In this document: one piece after another, positions 35,761 to 49,886 of the stretch
Layout of the letters: each line of letters begins with the position of its first letter
Position numbering within the stretch: the first letter of the stretch is position 1
Assembly (NCBI GenBank): GCA_035578155.1
Contig: JAPWDM010000001.1
Span: forward strand, 90,471,576-90,535,575
DNA length: 64,000 nucleotides
DNA from: Brachynemurus nebulosus
Taxonomy: Eukaryota > Arthropoda > Insecta > Neuroptera > Myrmeleontidae
Direction of reading: 5' to 3'
Notes under the pieces: generated by a model
What the model was told of the DNA's origin: nothing
What the model saw: the letters and a program-made list of their open reading frames with translations, nothing else
Databases searched by the model: none
Program-made: the position numbers and the translations under genes

Positions 35761-35894
35761 TATTAGGTGTATAACTTTGCTTCCGCCGTTTTCTAGTAAA
35801 TGGGTTTAGCGGTATGCAGTGGTAAAAATAAATAAATGTAGACGTCTTACAATAAGCTCAGGCATTTCTCAACGTAACCTCATCAAAACGTGAC

Positions 35895-36357
35895 TAGTGA
35901 TGAGCAAAATTAGTCTTCTGGGTTGCAGTCTCGTCTTGGTCTTGCATTTTTTGCAAGACCAAGACTATGTATACCAAGAGCGAGACCAAGACCAAGACTA
36001 TAAGTATGGCTGCAAGACCAATACCAAGACTCAAGTGAGCAAGACCAAGACAAAAGTAAGAAAAAAACAAGACTTGCTAAGCTATTTAAATAGTTTGAAA
36101 GTATAATTAATACCGCAAACAGAGAAAATTCTGATTTTAGAAGGAAAAAATTCGCTAATAAAAGAATGCAAGAAAGTGCGAGATATTTTAGCAATACCAA
36201 GACAAGACCAAGACAAAGACTGCATTTTGCAAGACCAAAACCAAGACCAAGACTCAAACTGCTCTAACAAGACCAAGACCAAGTTTCTTAATGCAAGAAC
36301 AAGACCAAGACCAAGACTGCCAAGTCTTGGTCTTGGTCTTGCATTTGCTCATCACTA
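35895..36357. mobile_element. hAT MITE built of CCAAGA words, copy 1
   Basis: Ends TAGTGATGAGCAAA and, in inverse, TAGTGATGAGCAAATGC. A perfect 8-bp duplication AACGTGAC lies at 35887-35894 and 36358-36365. Both arms are runs of AAGACCAAGACC / GGTCTTGGTCTT words in inverse orientation around a unique centre. A second full copy is at 45164-45583. Confidence 0.95.
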
Positions 36358-36405
36358 AACGTGACTCGATTTATGTCGGCATCGTAAAGTTATTCTCGAT
36401 TGAAA

Positions 36406-36945
36406 ATGTCATTTTATGAGCCAAATTTTCGTCATTTACGGGAGGTTTTAATTTCCTGTTTCAGTATGAAGAAATCTGCGGCTAAGGCTCATCGAATACT
36501 CTCAAATACTTATGGCGAGATCGCTATTAGTGAAAGAACATGTTATAAGTAGTTCTAACACTTAAGAACGATCTGAAACAATCATAGACGATCTGTATCG
36601 AAAACAATTAATGCGTCTAAACCGAGTATTGAAAGATAAACGACCACAATATAACGACTATAACGAGAGACACGATAAAGTTATTTTGTGGCATGACAAT
36701 GCTCGACCCTATGTCACACAGTTGATCAAAACATAGTTAGAAAGGTTGAAATGGGGAGTCCTATCCCACTCGTTATATTCTCCCGATGTTACTCTCTCCG
36801 ACCGTCACTTGTTTCAGCCAACAGCACACGTCCTGGACTTTCGTGCTTATGGCGAAGTAAAAATTTAATCAATGCGTGGATCGCCTCAAAAGATGAACAG
36901 TTTTTTCGACCCAGGATTCATACATTGCACAATAAACCTAGAAAA
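36406..36945 (+). pseudogene. mariner transposase pseudogene, internally deleted
   Basis: ATG at 36406 starts MSFYEPNFRHLREVLI, then KKSAAKAHRILSNTYGE and SERTCYK, the N-terminal helix-turn-helix of mariner. A stop follows and about 150 residues including the first catalytic Asp are missing. It resumes with MRLNRVLKDKRPQ, HDKVILWHDNARPYV (second catalytic Asp), YSPDVTLSDRHLF (third), and, after a frameshift, INAWIASKDEQFF. The sequence is close to the cecropia-type mariners of insects. Deletion, stops and frameshift make it inactive. Confidence 0.92.
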
Positions 36946-36950
36946 TCTAA

Positions 36951-37466
<516 letters not shown>

Positions 37467-37639
37467 ATATCATTTTTTGGTATAATTTTATGTTTATACA
37501 TGTTTCCTTCATAGATATCACCAATAAAAGTATTACCATTAGAAAGAGCGTATATTATTTGTTATATCCATGACCCATTTGTTTTATTAAAATAAAAAAA
37601 ATTAAAAACAACATAAAAATAAAAAAAAATTAAAAATAA

Positions 37640-38350
37640 TTAGTAAGTGTCCGGGTCTACACTTCAAATCCGTCTTGACCCGGACACTTACTTAAATAAT
37701 GTAATAACATGCAAACTAACCTCTCCCGTCGGGGTTAGGACAGTTTTTTATATCGTCTAATTAATGTCTTTGAACCTGTCAAAGGCTTCAAAACATTTTG
37801 TGGGAAGAGAGAGGGGTCAATACATAGTATGCCTCTCTATGAAGTAAACATGCGATATAACACCAGAAGGAGGTATAAACCGCGTAATTCTGGCGGGAAT
37901 ATAACGTATGAATAGTGGAAGTTACAGCCAGTACGAATCGCGGCAATAGTGTAATAAACTGATATGTCCGGGTCTAAAGGGATATATGTATATAGCATGT
38001 ATTTTTTATATATACATCGAATATAACTTCAAACATCATTAAATGATGCGCGATAAAATTCTGAACACATACATATCAAAATTAAAACAATATGACAATT
38101 ATGACGAAAACTACATGTCTAAGTTAGACACACATTTTATTTCTTTGAAAAACTTTTAATCCTGTAAAATGAGATAGTAAAAGTTGAAATCCGTAGTTTT
38201 TATTGGTACAGCTGTTTAGAGGATGTTTTTCTCTCTCTATTGACGCCAAGAAGAAATGTTTATCGTAGCAGGTTAATATAGAAACTACTTACTTTGAAGA
38301 TTGGTACAAAGTGTCCGGGTCTAGACTCCCTGTCCGGGTCTAGACGGTTT
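37640..38350. repeat. Cluster of five GTGTCCGGGTCT motifs
   Basis: AAGTGTCCGGGTCTACAC at 37644 and, in inverse, TTGACCCGGACACTTA at 37676 form a hairpin-like pair. Further direct copies lie at 37966 (ATGTCCGGGTCTAAAG), 38309 (AGTGTCCGGGTCTAGACT) and 38331 (CTGTCCGGGTCTAGACGG). They may be terminal repeats of small abutting or nested elements; boundaries are unclear. Confidence 0.5.
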
Positions 38351-38584
38351 TGCGGTATATATACATGAAATCTACGTTAAAAATTTACCTATATTTCTTA
38401 AAAGTCGTAACTTGAGATTTTTCTTAAACTTTCAAAATATAATGTTGATATTTTATGTTGCTAGATTACTCAAAAACATTGATAAATAGATACTGGTCTA
38501 ACTAAAATTGGGCTTATAAATCACATACCCACAATCAGCTCACAATCAGCTCAAGACAAAAGACAGCAACATGTTCTATTCGAA

Positions 38585-39590
38585 AATTAAGATATGAAAA
38601 ATATAGGCTATTGGCTACGTACAAAAAAACAAAGGGAAAAGGAACTAATTCGTAACAGGTGTTTTATTCTTTCATAGGTTCAGTTGTATCCCAAAGATGA
38701 TAAATTCACAAAGTGCTATTAAATTTAGGCGTGGATTTTTACGAATGGCGTAAACTTATCGACGCTTTTTTTTTAACTATAACTCAAAAACTATGCATTT
38801 TTCATAAATACACATGATATGATTTTTTGTAGAGAATTAAATTTCCTGTCGAAATTGCATTTTATGAACTCAAAAAACTTTTTTTTCAAGAAAATAAGTC
38901 AAAAAAATTATTTTAAAAAAAGCGGAAATTTTTCAATTTTTCTTTTATTTTAAATTTTTGTGCAGCACTTTTTTCTGAGTGAATTTAGGTATAGGCATTG
39001 GTTCACAAAAAGGAAAGCTGATGTAATTCCCGTCAGAATGGTGACCGATAAAAATATTTTCGATAAAAACTGGCTGAGATAGAGTCGTTCAAAATTATCT
39101 ACTTTTTTACAATTTTATTACTTTTTACTTTTATATCAAGTTATTTGTAATTTTTACACGCAAAAATTATTTTTATTCAGTGCAGAAAACACTTCTGCTT
39201 TATCAGAGATAATAATAAAAGTATTTGATAAAAATTTTTATATTCATATGATCTTAGGTATAATTTGTTGTTTTTTTTTAAATAGCTTTTTTGACTTATT
39301 CGGTTGAAAAAATTTTTTTGAGTTCATAAAGTGCTATTTCGATAGGAAATTTAATTCTCTACAAAAAATCATATCATGTGTATTTACGAAAAATGCATAG
39401 TTTTTGAGTTATAGTTAAAAAACTTAAGAGTCGATAAATTTACGTCTTTCGTAAAAATCCACGCCTAAATTTAATAGCACTTTGTGAATTTATTATCTTT
39501 GGGGTACAACTTAATATATGAAACAATAAAACAGCTGTTACGAATTAGTTCCTTATTCAACTACATAGTCAATAGCCTAATAGATATTTA
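38585..39590. mobile_element. ~1-kb foldback element with ~320-bp arms
   Basis: The arms 38585-38915 and 39285-39590 are inverse copies. Examples are GGAACTAATTCGTAACAG with CTGTTACGAATTAGTTCC, AAATTTAGGCGTGGATTTTT with its inverse, and ATCATATCATGTGTATTTA with its inverse. The central ~370 bp is unique, AT-rich and non-coding. Outer limits are approximate and no target duplication is evident. Confidence 0.85.
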
Positions 39591-39594
39591 AGAT

Positions 39595-40795
39595 GAAGTT
39601 ATATATTTTTGACTAAACACCACCTGGACGAAATAATAAAATCTTCAAAGACATTGAACTTTGAGCTACAAATTATTTTGACTTGAATGTGTAATTTAAA
39701 TCTGAGTTACGCACAAATTCAAAATTTCTACTTTTTATTAATCAATTAGAATACCGAAATAATAATCATAGCATTGTCGTCTAGAATCTAGATTATTAAA
39801 CAGGACAATGTTTTTAGTAAATTTTAAGACATTTTTAGGTAGTAATTCTATAAGAATTAATAAATAGTACATAGTTAGGTCCACGTTTTCCTCTATTTAT
39901 CACTGTTTTTGGATAATTTTATTAAGAACACAGAAAGTTTGCATTAAATTTTTAAAATTCCAGTCATACATCAGTGAGCTAGGCATCAGCGACAAGTTAT
40001 GTTCTTAAACGGTAACAGGTAAGCTAGTATTTTTAATGCAAATTTCATATATATAGTCCCTCAAATTATAAAATAACAAAGCATAATCGCCGTTTTTACC
40101 CACAATTTTAATTGAGGAGCCTACATAGCTGGTTCAATCCAAAATTATTACACTTCAATAGAAAACTCTTTAAAAATATCTGTAAAGAGCTTTCTTTCTT
40201 TCTATCATATTTACCTAAGCTGTTTCAGTTGTAAATTTATACACTTCAATAGAAAGCTCTTTAAAAATAGTCTTTTTAAAGCTGCTATAGTTCTGACTAA
40301 TCAAGCTAATTTGAATTTTATCCTAATTTTGAAAGGCGATATCAATGTATTTGATGGCCGACATACCGACCGACAAAAAAAGGATTCGTTACTTTTTCTT
40401 GTACTATACGTATGCAGTCATATTAAAATTTTTACTTAAAGAGCTTTTCTTGTTAGATCGATCTAACCTGCCAATATTTTGGACTATTTCAATTGTCTAT
40501 TTCAGTTTTTTGTAATTTTTGCAATTTTTGATTATTGATTGTTAATTTATTTCAATGTTTGACTTAATACCATTAAAAAGTATTTTATTTTATTTATTTT
40601 TTCAACAATATAATTTTCTTAAAAATTTTTGCCCTAATTTAAATTTTTAAAATTGTGTAATTTTTTTTAAAAAATTTTTCATCTTAATAACTACAATAAT
40701 TCTTTATATTGATTTGTTTTTTGAAAAAATGGTAAGTATTTGATTTATTGTATTACCGTTTAGTACTTTAATATGTTGGTTTTAATATTTTAAGA
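39595..40795. other. Unassigned; short ~90-bp direct duplication
   Basis: CACTTCAATAGAAAACTCTT at 40151 recurs as CACTTCAATAGAAAGCTCTT at 40241, each followed by TAAAAATA. The T-rich DNA from 40480 to 40795 resembles the 3' trailer of the Penelope element at 33100-33400 in composition only. Confidence 0.4.
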
Positions 40796-40843
40796 TTTTG
40801 GCCTGAAGATGAGATTTTATTCTCGAAACGTACGTAGCCAATA
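40796..40843 (+). ncRNA. Hammerhead ribozyme candidate of Penelope type
   Basis: Stem I TTGGC (40798-40802) pairs with GCCAA (40837-40841). Between them lie CTGAAGA (40803-40809), one unpaired T, stem II GAGA / TCTC (40811-40814, 40821-40824), GAA (40825-40827), a self-complementary stem III ACGTACGT (40828-40835) and the cleavage base A (40836) in a GUA triplet. All conserved core positions fit. Stem II differs in sequence from the motif at 32105-32139 but is base-paired in both. It is presumably the end of a decayed Penelope-like element; no coding remnant was found nearby. Confidence 0.55.
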
Positions 40844-40849
40844 AAAAAC

Positions 40850-41784
40850 AAAAAAATTTTGATGTAACATGGTGATCATTTATTCCAAAAATTCCTTATT
40901 ATAATAATCAAAAAATCACCCAAACTTTCCCTATTTTAATTTAAGAAAAAATTTATACTATGAAAGAAAAACTACTTGAGAACACACAGAGACTAATTTC
41001 GGATACTATTTTGGAACATGTTCCTCTATGCAGTATGTAATAATTCGTAAATTTTGATTGCAATTAATTTCTCTTAGGTTAAAATTTACATATGTGTACG
41101 TTCTTGATAGCAAGCTACATTTTGTACATCGTAGAATAAATTCTTCATCGCATTAAAATTACAATAAAGTCTACGGTAATTTCAATATACCGCTTCATCA
41201 AGCTTGCTCTACCATAGGTGTCATGTCAGATATTTACAAACTACGGAATACTATAGAAGTTGGGAGCCTAAATATGATCAAAGAAAACACACTAGTTTTG
41301 AAACTTTTCACTTAAAATATATTATGATTTTTTGATTTTGATATTTTTTCACCCATTTAAATGAATATTCTGTATTGAAGTATTGAGAAGAAAAACTGAA
41401 TTTGAGTACACTTATTATCTTAAAATTTCATCAATAGTCTGATCAAAATTTGCATATATGTATATTTTTATTATCATGTATATTTATTCTACAGGTACAT
41501 ATTGTCTGAAAAATAATTAATGGGTTGTTTTATGCCTTAAATTGAAAACGGTATAAGAGTAGGAGATGAATGTTCTGCATCAACCATCGTCCGTTCGTCT
41601 GTCCATTCAATATGAGGATGAATATGATAGCCACACCCTTCATGAACTACAATATTTCGATCGGTTTTGCCGGGCAATAGTTGAGGATTGAGGATGGAAA
41701 ACGTGAATGAGGAATATAATACAAGGATATGGAATCATATATACATATGTATACGTACAACATGTACCTATACCACATATATGA

Positions 41785-41857
<73 letters not shown>

Positions 41858-42500
41858 TGTATACGTAACAGAAAAGCTTTGTTGGATAGCAACGGGCTTA
41901 ACAGAACTCGTGGCAGACTTATATAACGCGATATAGGTAAAACCACCATTACCTGTCCGTATTACACTGTACAAATATTAATATCCAGATATGTTCTATG
42001 TCACCAGCATGTTATTATGTAATTGTATTTAATTAAATTTTTATAATAATTATTTTCTAGTAATTAAATAAATAACGATCAATCTACATGATTTAAAAAA
42101 AAAACTAATGCTACAAAACGTTAGAGCGTTTATTATAATCGATATTTTTCATTAGACTTAATCATACTTAAGTGAGTGTTTTATATCTAAAAGATAATCT
42201 TTCCGCACCATACATCAACGAGACATGAAAGTTTGCATTATTAACATTACTCTGACTGAGCTTGTGGAAAAATCTTTTAGAAGAGGTTTTTTTGGCTACC
42301 GTACTTGGTTTCCCGTCGTTGTTATTAGGAAAAAAACTAACTAGGATTTCCGTTTGTATCAGATTTAACAACGTCTAGGCTTTACTTTCTTCCTTTTATT
42401 ATTTTATGTACATACCTATGATGTGTTGAGTTTGATGTAAAATTATATGAATTAGGATCGTAGTTGTTATGCAAGTTCCTGGTATTTACCTTCTTTTAGT
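40850..42500. other. No gene seen; holds one (TA)n tract
   Basis: AT-rich DNA with a (TA)n tract at 41790-41855 whose flanks do not match the HINE-like family. Open frames across it are artefacts. Confidence 0.5.
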
Positions 42501-42509
42501 AGTAAGTAT

Positions 42510-42900
42510 TAGTGATGGAGAACTATCGATAGTCCCGACTATCGATAGTTAGATAGTCATGAAACTATCGATAGTTATCGATAGTTTATCGATAGTTTTT
42601 GATACCCAAGTTGAGCGGCATTTAGATAGCCGGCGAGCAAAAAAAAAAACAAAAGGTCGTCGGTTTTACGCCGGGGCGGAATTATTCCTTTTTGCCCGGA
42701 AATTCCCTTGAAATGGTTGTTTTTATATTTCTGGCTATAATTTCTACGAAATTTTTATTATCTTTAGTATTTATAAGTAAACGAAATGACTGAAAAAAAG
42801 TATCGAAAACTATCGATAGTAAAAAAAAAATATCGATAGTTTTCGATAGTCAAAACTATGGATAGTTATCGATAGTGCTATCGATAGTTCTCCACCACTA
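42510..42900. mobile_element. hAT MITE packed with TATCGATA words
   Basis: Ends TAGTGATGGAGAACTATCGA and, in inverse, TAGTGGTGGAGAACTATCGA. A perfect 8-bp duplication GTAAGTAT lies at 42502-42509 and 42901-42908. About nine exact TATCGATA octamers plus variants (TTTCGATA, TATGGATA) fill both arms; the centre is moderately GC-rich. TATCGATA is the DRE sequence bound by DREF in Drosophila, and CGATA is bound by BEAF-32. Confidence 0.95.
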
Positions 42901-42909
42901 GTAAGTATA

Positions 42910-45155
<2,246 letters not shown>

Positions 45156-45163
45156 TTGTTTAT

Positions 45164-45583
45164 TAGTGATGAGCAAATGCAAGACCAAGACCAAGACTTG
45201 GCAGTCTTGGTCTTGGTCTTGTTCTTGCATTAAGAATCTTGGTCTTGGTCTTGCAAAATGTAGTCTTGATCTTGGTCTTGGTATTGCTAAAAAATCTTGC
45301 ACTTTCTTACATTTTTTTATTACCGAATTTTTTCCTTCTAAAATCAGAATCTTCTCTCTTTACGGTATTAATTATACTTTCAAACTATTTAGATAGTTTA
45401 GCAAGAGTCTTGCTTTTTCCTTGCTTTTGTCTTGGTCTTGCTCACTTGAGTCTTGGTGTTGGTCTTGCAGCCATATTTATAGTCTTGGTCTTGGTCTTGC
45501 TCGTGGTATACATAGTCTTGGTTTTGGTCTTGGTCTTGGTCTTACAAAAAATGCAAGACCAAGACTAATTTTGCTCACCACTA
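45164..45583. mobile_element. hAT MITE built of CCAAGA words, copy 2
   Basis: Ends TAGTGATGAGCAAATGC and, in inverse, TAGTGGTGAGCAAAATTAG. A perfect 8-bp duplication TTGTTTAT lies at 45156-45163 and 45584-45591. Homologous to 35895-36357 in inverse orientation along the whole length, including the unique centre. Leu/Val/Gly-rich open frames across the words are not genes. Confidence 0.95.
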
Positions 45584-45591
45584 TTGTTTAT

Positions 45592-47700
45592 TTAACTCAC
45601 TTCGTTTGCACGAACATAGAAGAAAGATTACTAAAATTTTTATTTAAAAATAAATTTCATTAAAACAGGCAGCAACAATAATTAAAACAGTAAAAAGAGT
45701 AAAATTTTATTTTAAACATTAGATATATAAATAAATACATACATTTTTCTCTAATAATCATAAAAATCGTTACATATTTTATTTATATCAGAAATAATTT
45801 CATTAGCACCTATTTTAACAAAAAAAGTGCTTTCGTTACATATGAGCAATACAGAGAGAAAGAAAGTGTTTCAGAGTTCATAAAAAATGAACGAACACAA
45901 GCGTAGCGTACAGCGACTTTCTTAAGTTTCAACGTATCTATAACATTGTAAAGTAGGTACGTACGTACATACATATATTATGTCATTGTAAGTGTCTTCG
46001 CAAGTTCTCTTGTAGAGCAGTTTTTAAATGTAAATGGTTCTGGGAACGAGTGTGTGTATGTATTTTATTATTTCGAGTATAGAATGGTTCGTAGTCCATA
46101 CATGCTGTGCCGTGTCGTGCGAACCTACGGATACCTACATGTATAAATAGGTGCGTGAGTCGCATGAAAGATGATAAAGAACGCATGTTCGTTACTCGTA
46201 ACGAGCCAAATGTTTGTATGTATCTATTTGTGTGTATGGAAAGTGATATCCAACGAATTACGTGTGCTGTTAAATAGATAGTGAAGCTTTTGGATGACAT
46301 TTTCAACTTTATATTGCACAAACATTTCATTTCACAAGCACACTATATGTAATATATCAGTGGCAGTCAAACCTAAACGTAAATGTGTCGGTAAGTGCCT
46401 ATTAATTGGATCATATTGCATACATTCGAATATCAGCTATATGAAAAACGTTGTCATAACCATAAGCTAGCTGTGTATAGAGCAAGACTTATACAAAAGA
46501 GAAAACATAAAAAAAAAAAAGGTTGAATTCAATATTCATATATATTTTCCAGTTTTTTGAGCTGTCCCTTTGGTAGCAAAGGTGGCAGAAAGCAATTTTT
46601 ACGCTTCCCGCTTGCATCCTCCAGAAAAAAAGATTAGTAAAAAGTTATATAATACTGTTGAGTTCCTGCTAACGATATCCGTTCACCTTCCTTGTTAACG
46701 ACCTACTAACAATATAACAGAACTAACAAAACGAGAGAACACTTTTTGTTTTACTTACCAACTGAGTGCGGTTGCTATGGGTGATTACAGTTTCGCCAAT
46801 TTCCACCCGCATAAATTTATTTGAATTGTAGGTGCAATTCTTTTTAAATCAGATATTCCAAAATTCTGGATAAAATTCGTTCAATCGTTTACTCTGGACT
46901 TTCTTTGGGATCTAAGACCCTAGGAAAAAATTTTAATCTAACGTCCATTTTTCCGCATATCTCAATAATATTTCGGCAAACAGTCGTAATCACACTTCAG
47001 CAATTTACTTTGGACCTTCTTTCATCATTTTTTTGTTATTTACTGTCGTTTTCTCAAAATAACTTTGGACGGATAAATAAATAAAGTCTGTCATTTTTAC
47101 ATATTAAGGAAATAGTTATTGAAAGCAAACAAGTTAAAGAAAACTTGTATTGTGATTTTTATATTGCAACCAGCGAACCTAATATTAAATTTGGCATCAA
47201 ACAGTAGAATTTCAGAAAAAAAAATATCAATAATTTTTTAAATATTGGTTTGTTATCGATTTTTTTGAACTTAGAAACAGCTGAGACGTGTAAATTTAAT
47301 TCCAGGGGTGGACATGAATTCAGTAGGTTCATCTCTTAGCAGGTTCGGCATAGAAGAAAAGGATATACAAAATGCAGGTTTTTGTTTTTTTTTTTTTTTT
47401 TTTTTTTTTGTTAATTATCGCTTATTTTTATTGTTTTTACCTGTTTTTCAAGATTGAAAAAATGTGTAATGATAGGTAAATTCTAACACCGATCTAAGAA
47501 GTCTATACATCGGAAACTAGACATAGCACTTCAAATTTGAACCAAAATATCTTGGTGTGGTTTTAATTTTTTTCATATAAATTGATTGTCATATGGGAGC
47601 CGCCATATTGAATTTCGCAAAGCCGTACTCAGCATTTGAAAGTAAATGCCTTAAGCTTTAAAATGAATCCTTAGTCGATTGGTTACTCCAAATTTTTGTC

Positions 47701-47794
<94 letters not shown>

Positions 47795-47795
47795 G

Positions 47796-47884
<89 letters not shown>

Positions 47885-48080
47885 CACTACACTAGTTATC
47901 AAGAGATCCTGAATTCGAGTTTTATGTAATTATAATATATACCGGGTGTTAAATTCAGTTTCAGTTTATCTGCACATTAAAAATAAACTTATAAATATTA
48001 ACGTATGTTTAAATACAAGCAAAAGTGAAAAATTCTTTAATGTAATTTTCAAATTTTTTTCATCTGGATTTGTAACAAAG
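45592..48080. other. No gene recognised; poly-T and long (TA)n
   Basis: An open frame of 115 codons on the minus strand (45983-46330) has no recognisable family and AT-biased composition. A T-run lies at 47384-47409. A (TA)n tract runs 47702-47880 with ACAT and GTATGT interruptions near 47777-47800; its flanks are not HINE-like. Confidence 0.45.
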
Positions 48081-48359
48081 TACATAGGAACTCCAATATA
48101 ATGTAGTGGCCGGTACAAAATAAGGGGAAGTACGTTATATCGGATCACCAGGGCCGTCAGTAAAATTTTTCTAAGGGGGTACAGAAACATAATATGCGAA
48201 CACATACCCATTTCATTATTGATATACACACGCATATACACTTACTTAAATGCATGTTTATAAGAACACACGTCTTCTGCTAAATACATACATATACGCA
48301 ACTGTTGTACATTGTAGTTGTAAGTACATTAGAAAAATGCATAAGCTGCAAAATTTGAT

Positions 48360-48770
48360 AACGATTTTAGAATAATCTTTTAAGAAACCAGTCTAAACCG
48401 ACCTTTTTAGAAACCATATTAAAAAACCGACTTCACTATTGGTTATCAATTGAAAAATAGACCAAACAGTGGAATTTAATAATAGTTTTAGAATATTCTA
48501 TTCGAAAACTAGGAAAGATATCGAAAAACTAACTTTACTATGGGATTTGCCATTAAAGAAATGGTTGAATAGCGGAATTTAACAAAAATTCTAGATCATT
48601 CTATTCAAAACCTAGAACAGATATCAAGAAATAAACTTTACTATCAGATAGGTCATCAAAGAAAATGCTAAATAACGGAATTTGAGAAATGCTCTCGAAT
48701 ATTCTAATCGGAAACGAACAAAAATATTGAGATAGCGACTTCATCAGTAGATCGCTCCTTGGCGAAAAAG
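48360..48770 (-). repeat. ~103-bp tandem repeat, left array
   Basis: Units are recognised by AATATTCTA / CATTCTATTC words at 48491, 48596 and 48697 (spacing about 103 bp), each followed by a GATAT or GAAATA word and AC(T/A)TTACTAT. The element-like word GAATATTCTATTCG at 48491 is the inverse of the motif in the right array, more diverged. Confidence 0.75.
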
Positions 48771-48889
48771 GTTAAATGGTGGTGCTATACAAACGTTTTA
48801 GTTTTAAATTTACGCCAGCGTATACAATTGCAAAAAAGTATAATATTTATATTTTCCTTAAATAAAGTATCTTAACTCTTGTTAAATTC

Positions 48890-49400
48890 CGCAATTTGAT
48901 CTTTTATTTAATAATTAGATGAGTGATAAAATCAGTTTTTTGATATTTCTGCTAATTCTCAAATAGAACATTCTAGAATATTGTTTAATTTTTGTTATTT
49001 AGGCCTTTATTCGACGACAAATCCGATGGTGAAATCAGTTTTCCGATATTTTTAGTAGTTCTCGAATAGAACATTCTAGAACATTGTTCAATTTTTCTTA
49101 TTTAAGCTTTTATATGATGACCAATTCGATGGTGAAGTCAGCTTCTCGATATCTTTGCTAGTTCTCGAATAGAACATTCTAGAACATTGCTAATTTTTTG
49201 TTATTTATGTTTTTATTCGAAGACCAGTTCGATAGTGAAGTTAGTATCCCGATATCTTTGCTAGATCCCGAATAGAACTTTCTAGAACTTTTGCTGAGTT
49301 CCGCTGTTTACTCCCTTCTTTGGTAGAAATAATGAAGTCGGTTTTTCGACATCTTTGCTATTTTCCGAATAGAATATTCTGGAACTTTCATCAAAATTTG
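48890..49400 (+). repeat. ~103-bp tandem repeat with heat-shock-element motifs, right array
   Basis: Five units, spaced 98-104 bp, each contain GAANNTTCNNGAA: at 48966 (GAACATTCTAGAATATTG), 49069 and 49172 (GAACATTCTAGAACATTG), 49275 (GAACTTTCTAGAACTTT) and 49372 (GAATATTCTGGAACTTTC). These are perfect three- to four-pentamer heat-shock elements, mostly preceded by a further GAA. Each is preceded by GATAT(C/T)TTTGCTA-type sequence. Function is untested. Confidence 0.8.
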
Positions 49401-49886
49401 TTATCTGTTTTTTTCCATAATCAATCAAATCGTGGAATCGAGGTGTACTCGTATATACACACATATTTGTCTACGTATGCATATACGTGAAATAATATGT
49501 ACGTGTTGTATATCTCTAATAATTATGTACATGTCTGTATATTGGTGTAATTGTTTGTTGGTGTTGATAAATTTACTGTAAAAGTTCACAGGAAGCTGAA
49601 TATTTTTGAACAACTTCATACATAGTTGTAAATGTGTATATATTTACATTAATTATATTTATTTGTGTATAAGTACCTATGGCTATGTGTGAATGCTATA
49701 TAATATGTGTATGTGAGAAAATATGGGAACTTTTCAGACCCTCACATAAATGTGCTACGCTCCTGAATTGACGATTATGTATGCCTTGACACAAATACAA
49801 TCTCACGTCTTCAAATCTGTGAGAGGGGTACCCCACCACTCGCTACATTATATTGGAGTACGTTATATTGGAGTTCCTATGTAAAT

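Larger units (their letters stand above)
35763..36948 (+). mobile_element. mariner element, 3' end lost, pierced by a MITE
   Basis: The left terminal repeat TTAGGTGTATAACTTTGC then TTCCGCCGTTTT follows a TA dinucleotide at 35761, as in mariner elements. The leader (to 36405) was hit by the MITE at 35895-36357; without it the leader reads on to GTGACTCGATTTATGTCGGC. The right end is replaced by the HINE-like copy starting at 36951. Confidence 0.85.
48084..49886. mobile_element. Foldback element with inverted arrays of a ~103-bp repeat
   Basis: The outer ends TACATAGGAACTCCAATATAA (48084) and the inverse of 49860-49884 match over about 24 bp. Inside, the left array (48360-48770, three to four units) and the right array (48890-49400, five units) carry the same ~103-bp repeat in opposite orientations. 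No protein is encoded. No target duplication was established. Confidence 0.7.

Noticed and set aside
35910..36257. 115-codon Leu/Gly/Ser-rich minus-strand frame resembling a membrane protein
   Set aside because: It is the translation of TCTTGG/CCAAGA words of a MITE; the same frames recur in the second copy at 45239-45568.
45983..46330. 115-codon minus-strand frame with His/Arg-rich peptide
   Set aside because: No recognised domain, no splice or promoter context, and AT-rich composition consistent with chance.
48149..48190. CAGGGCCGTCAGTAAAATTT as a hAT end inside the foldback at 48084
   Set aside because: No partner end could be located, so it was not called.
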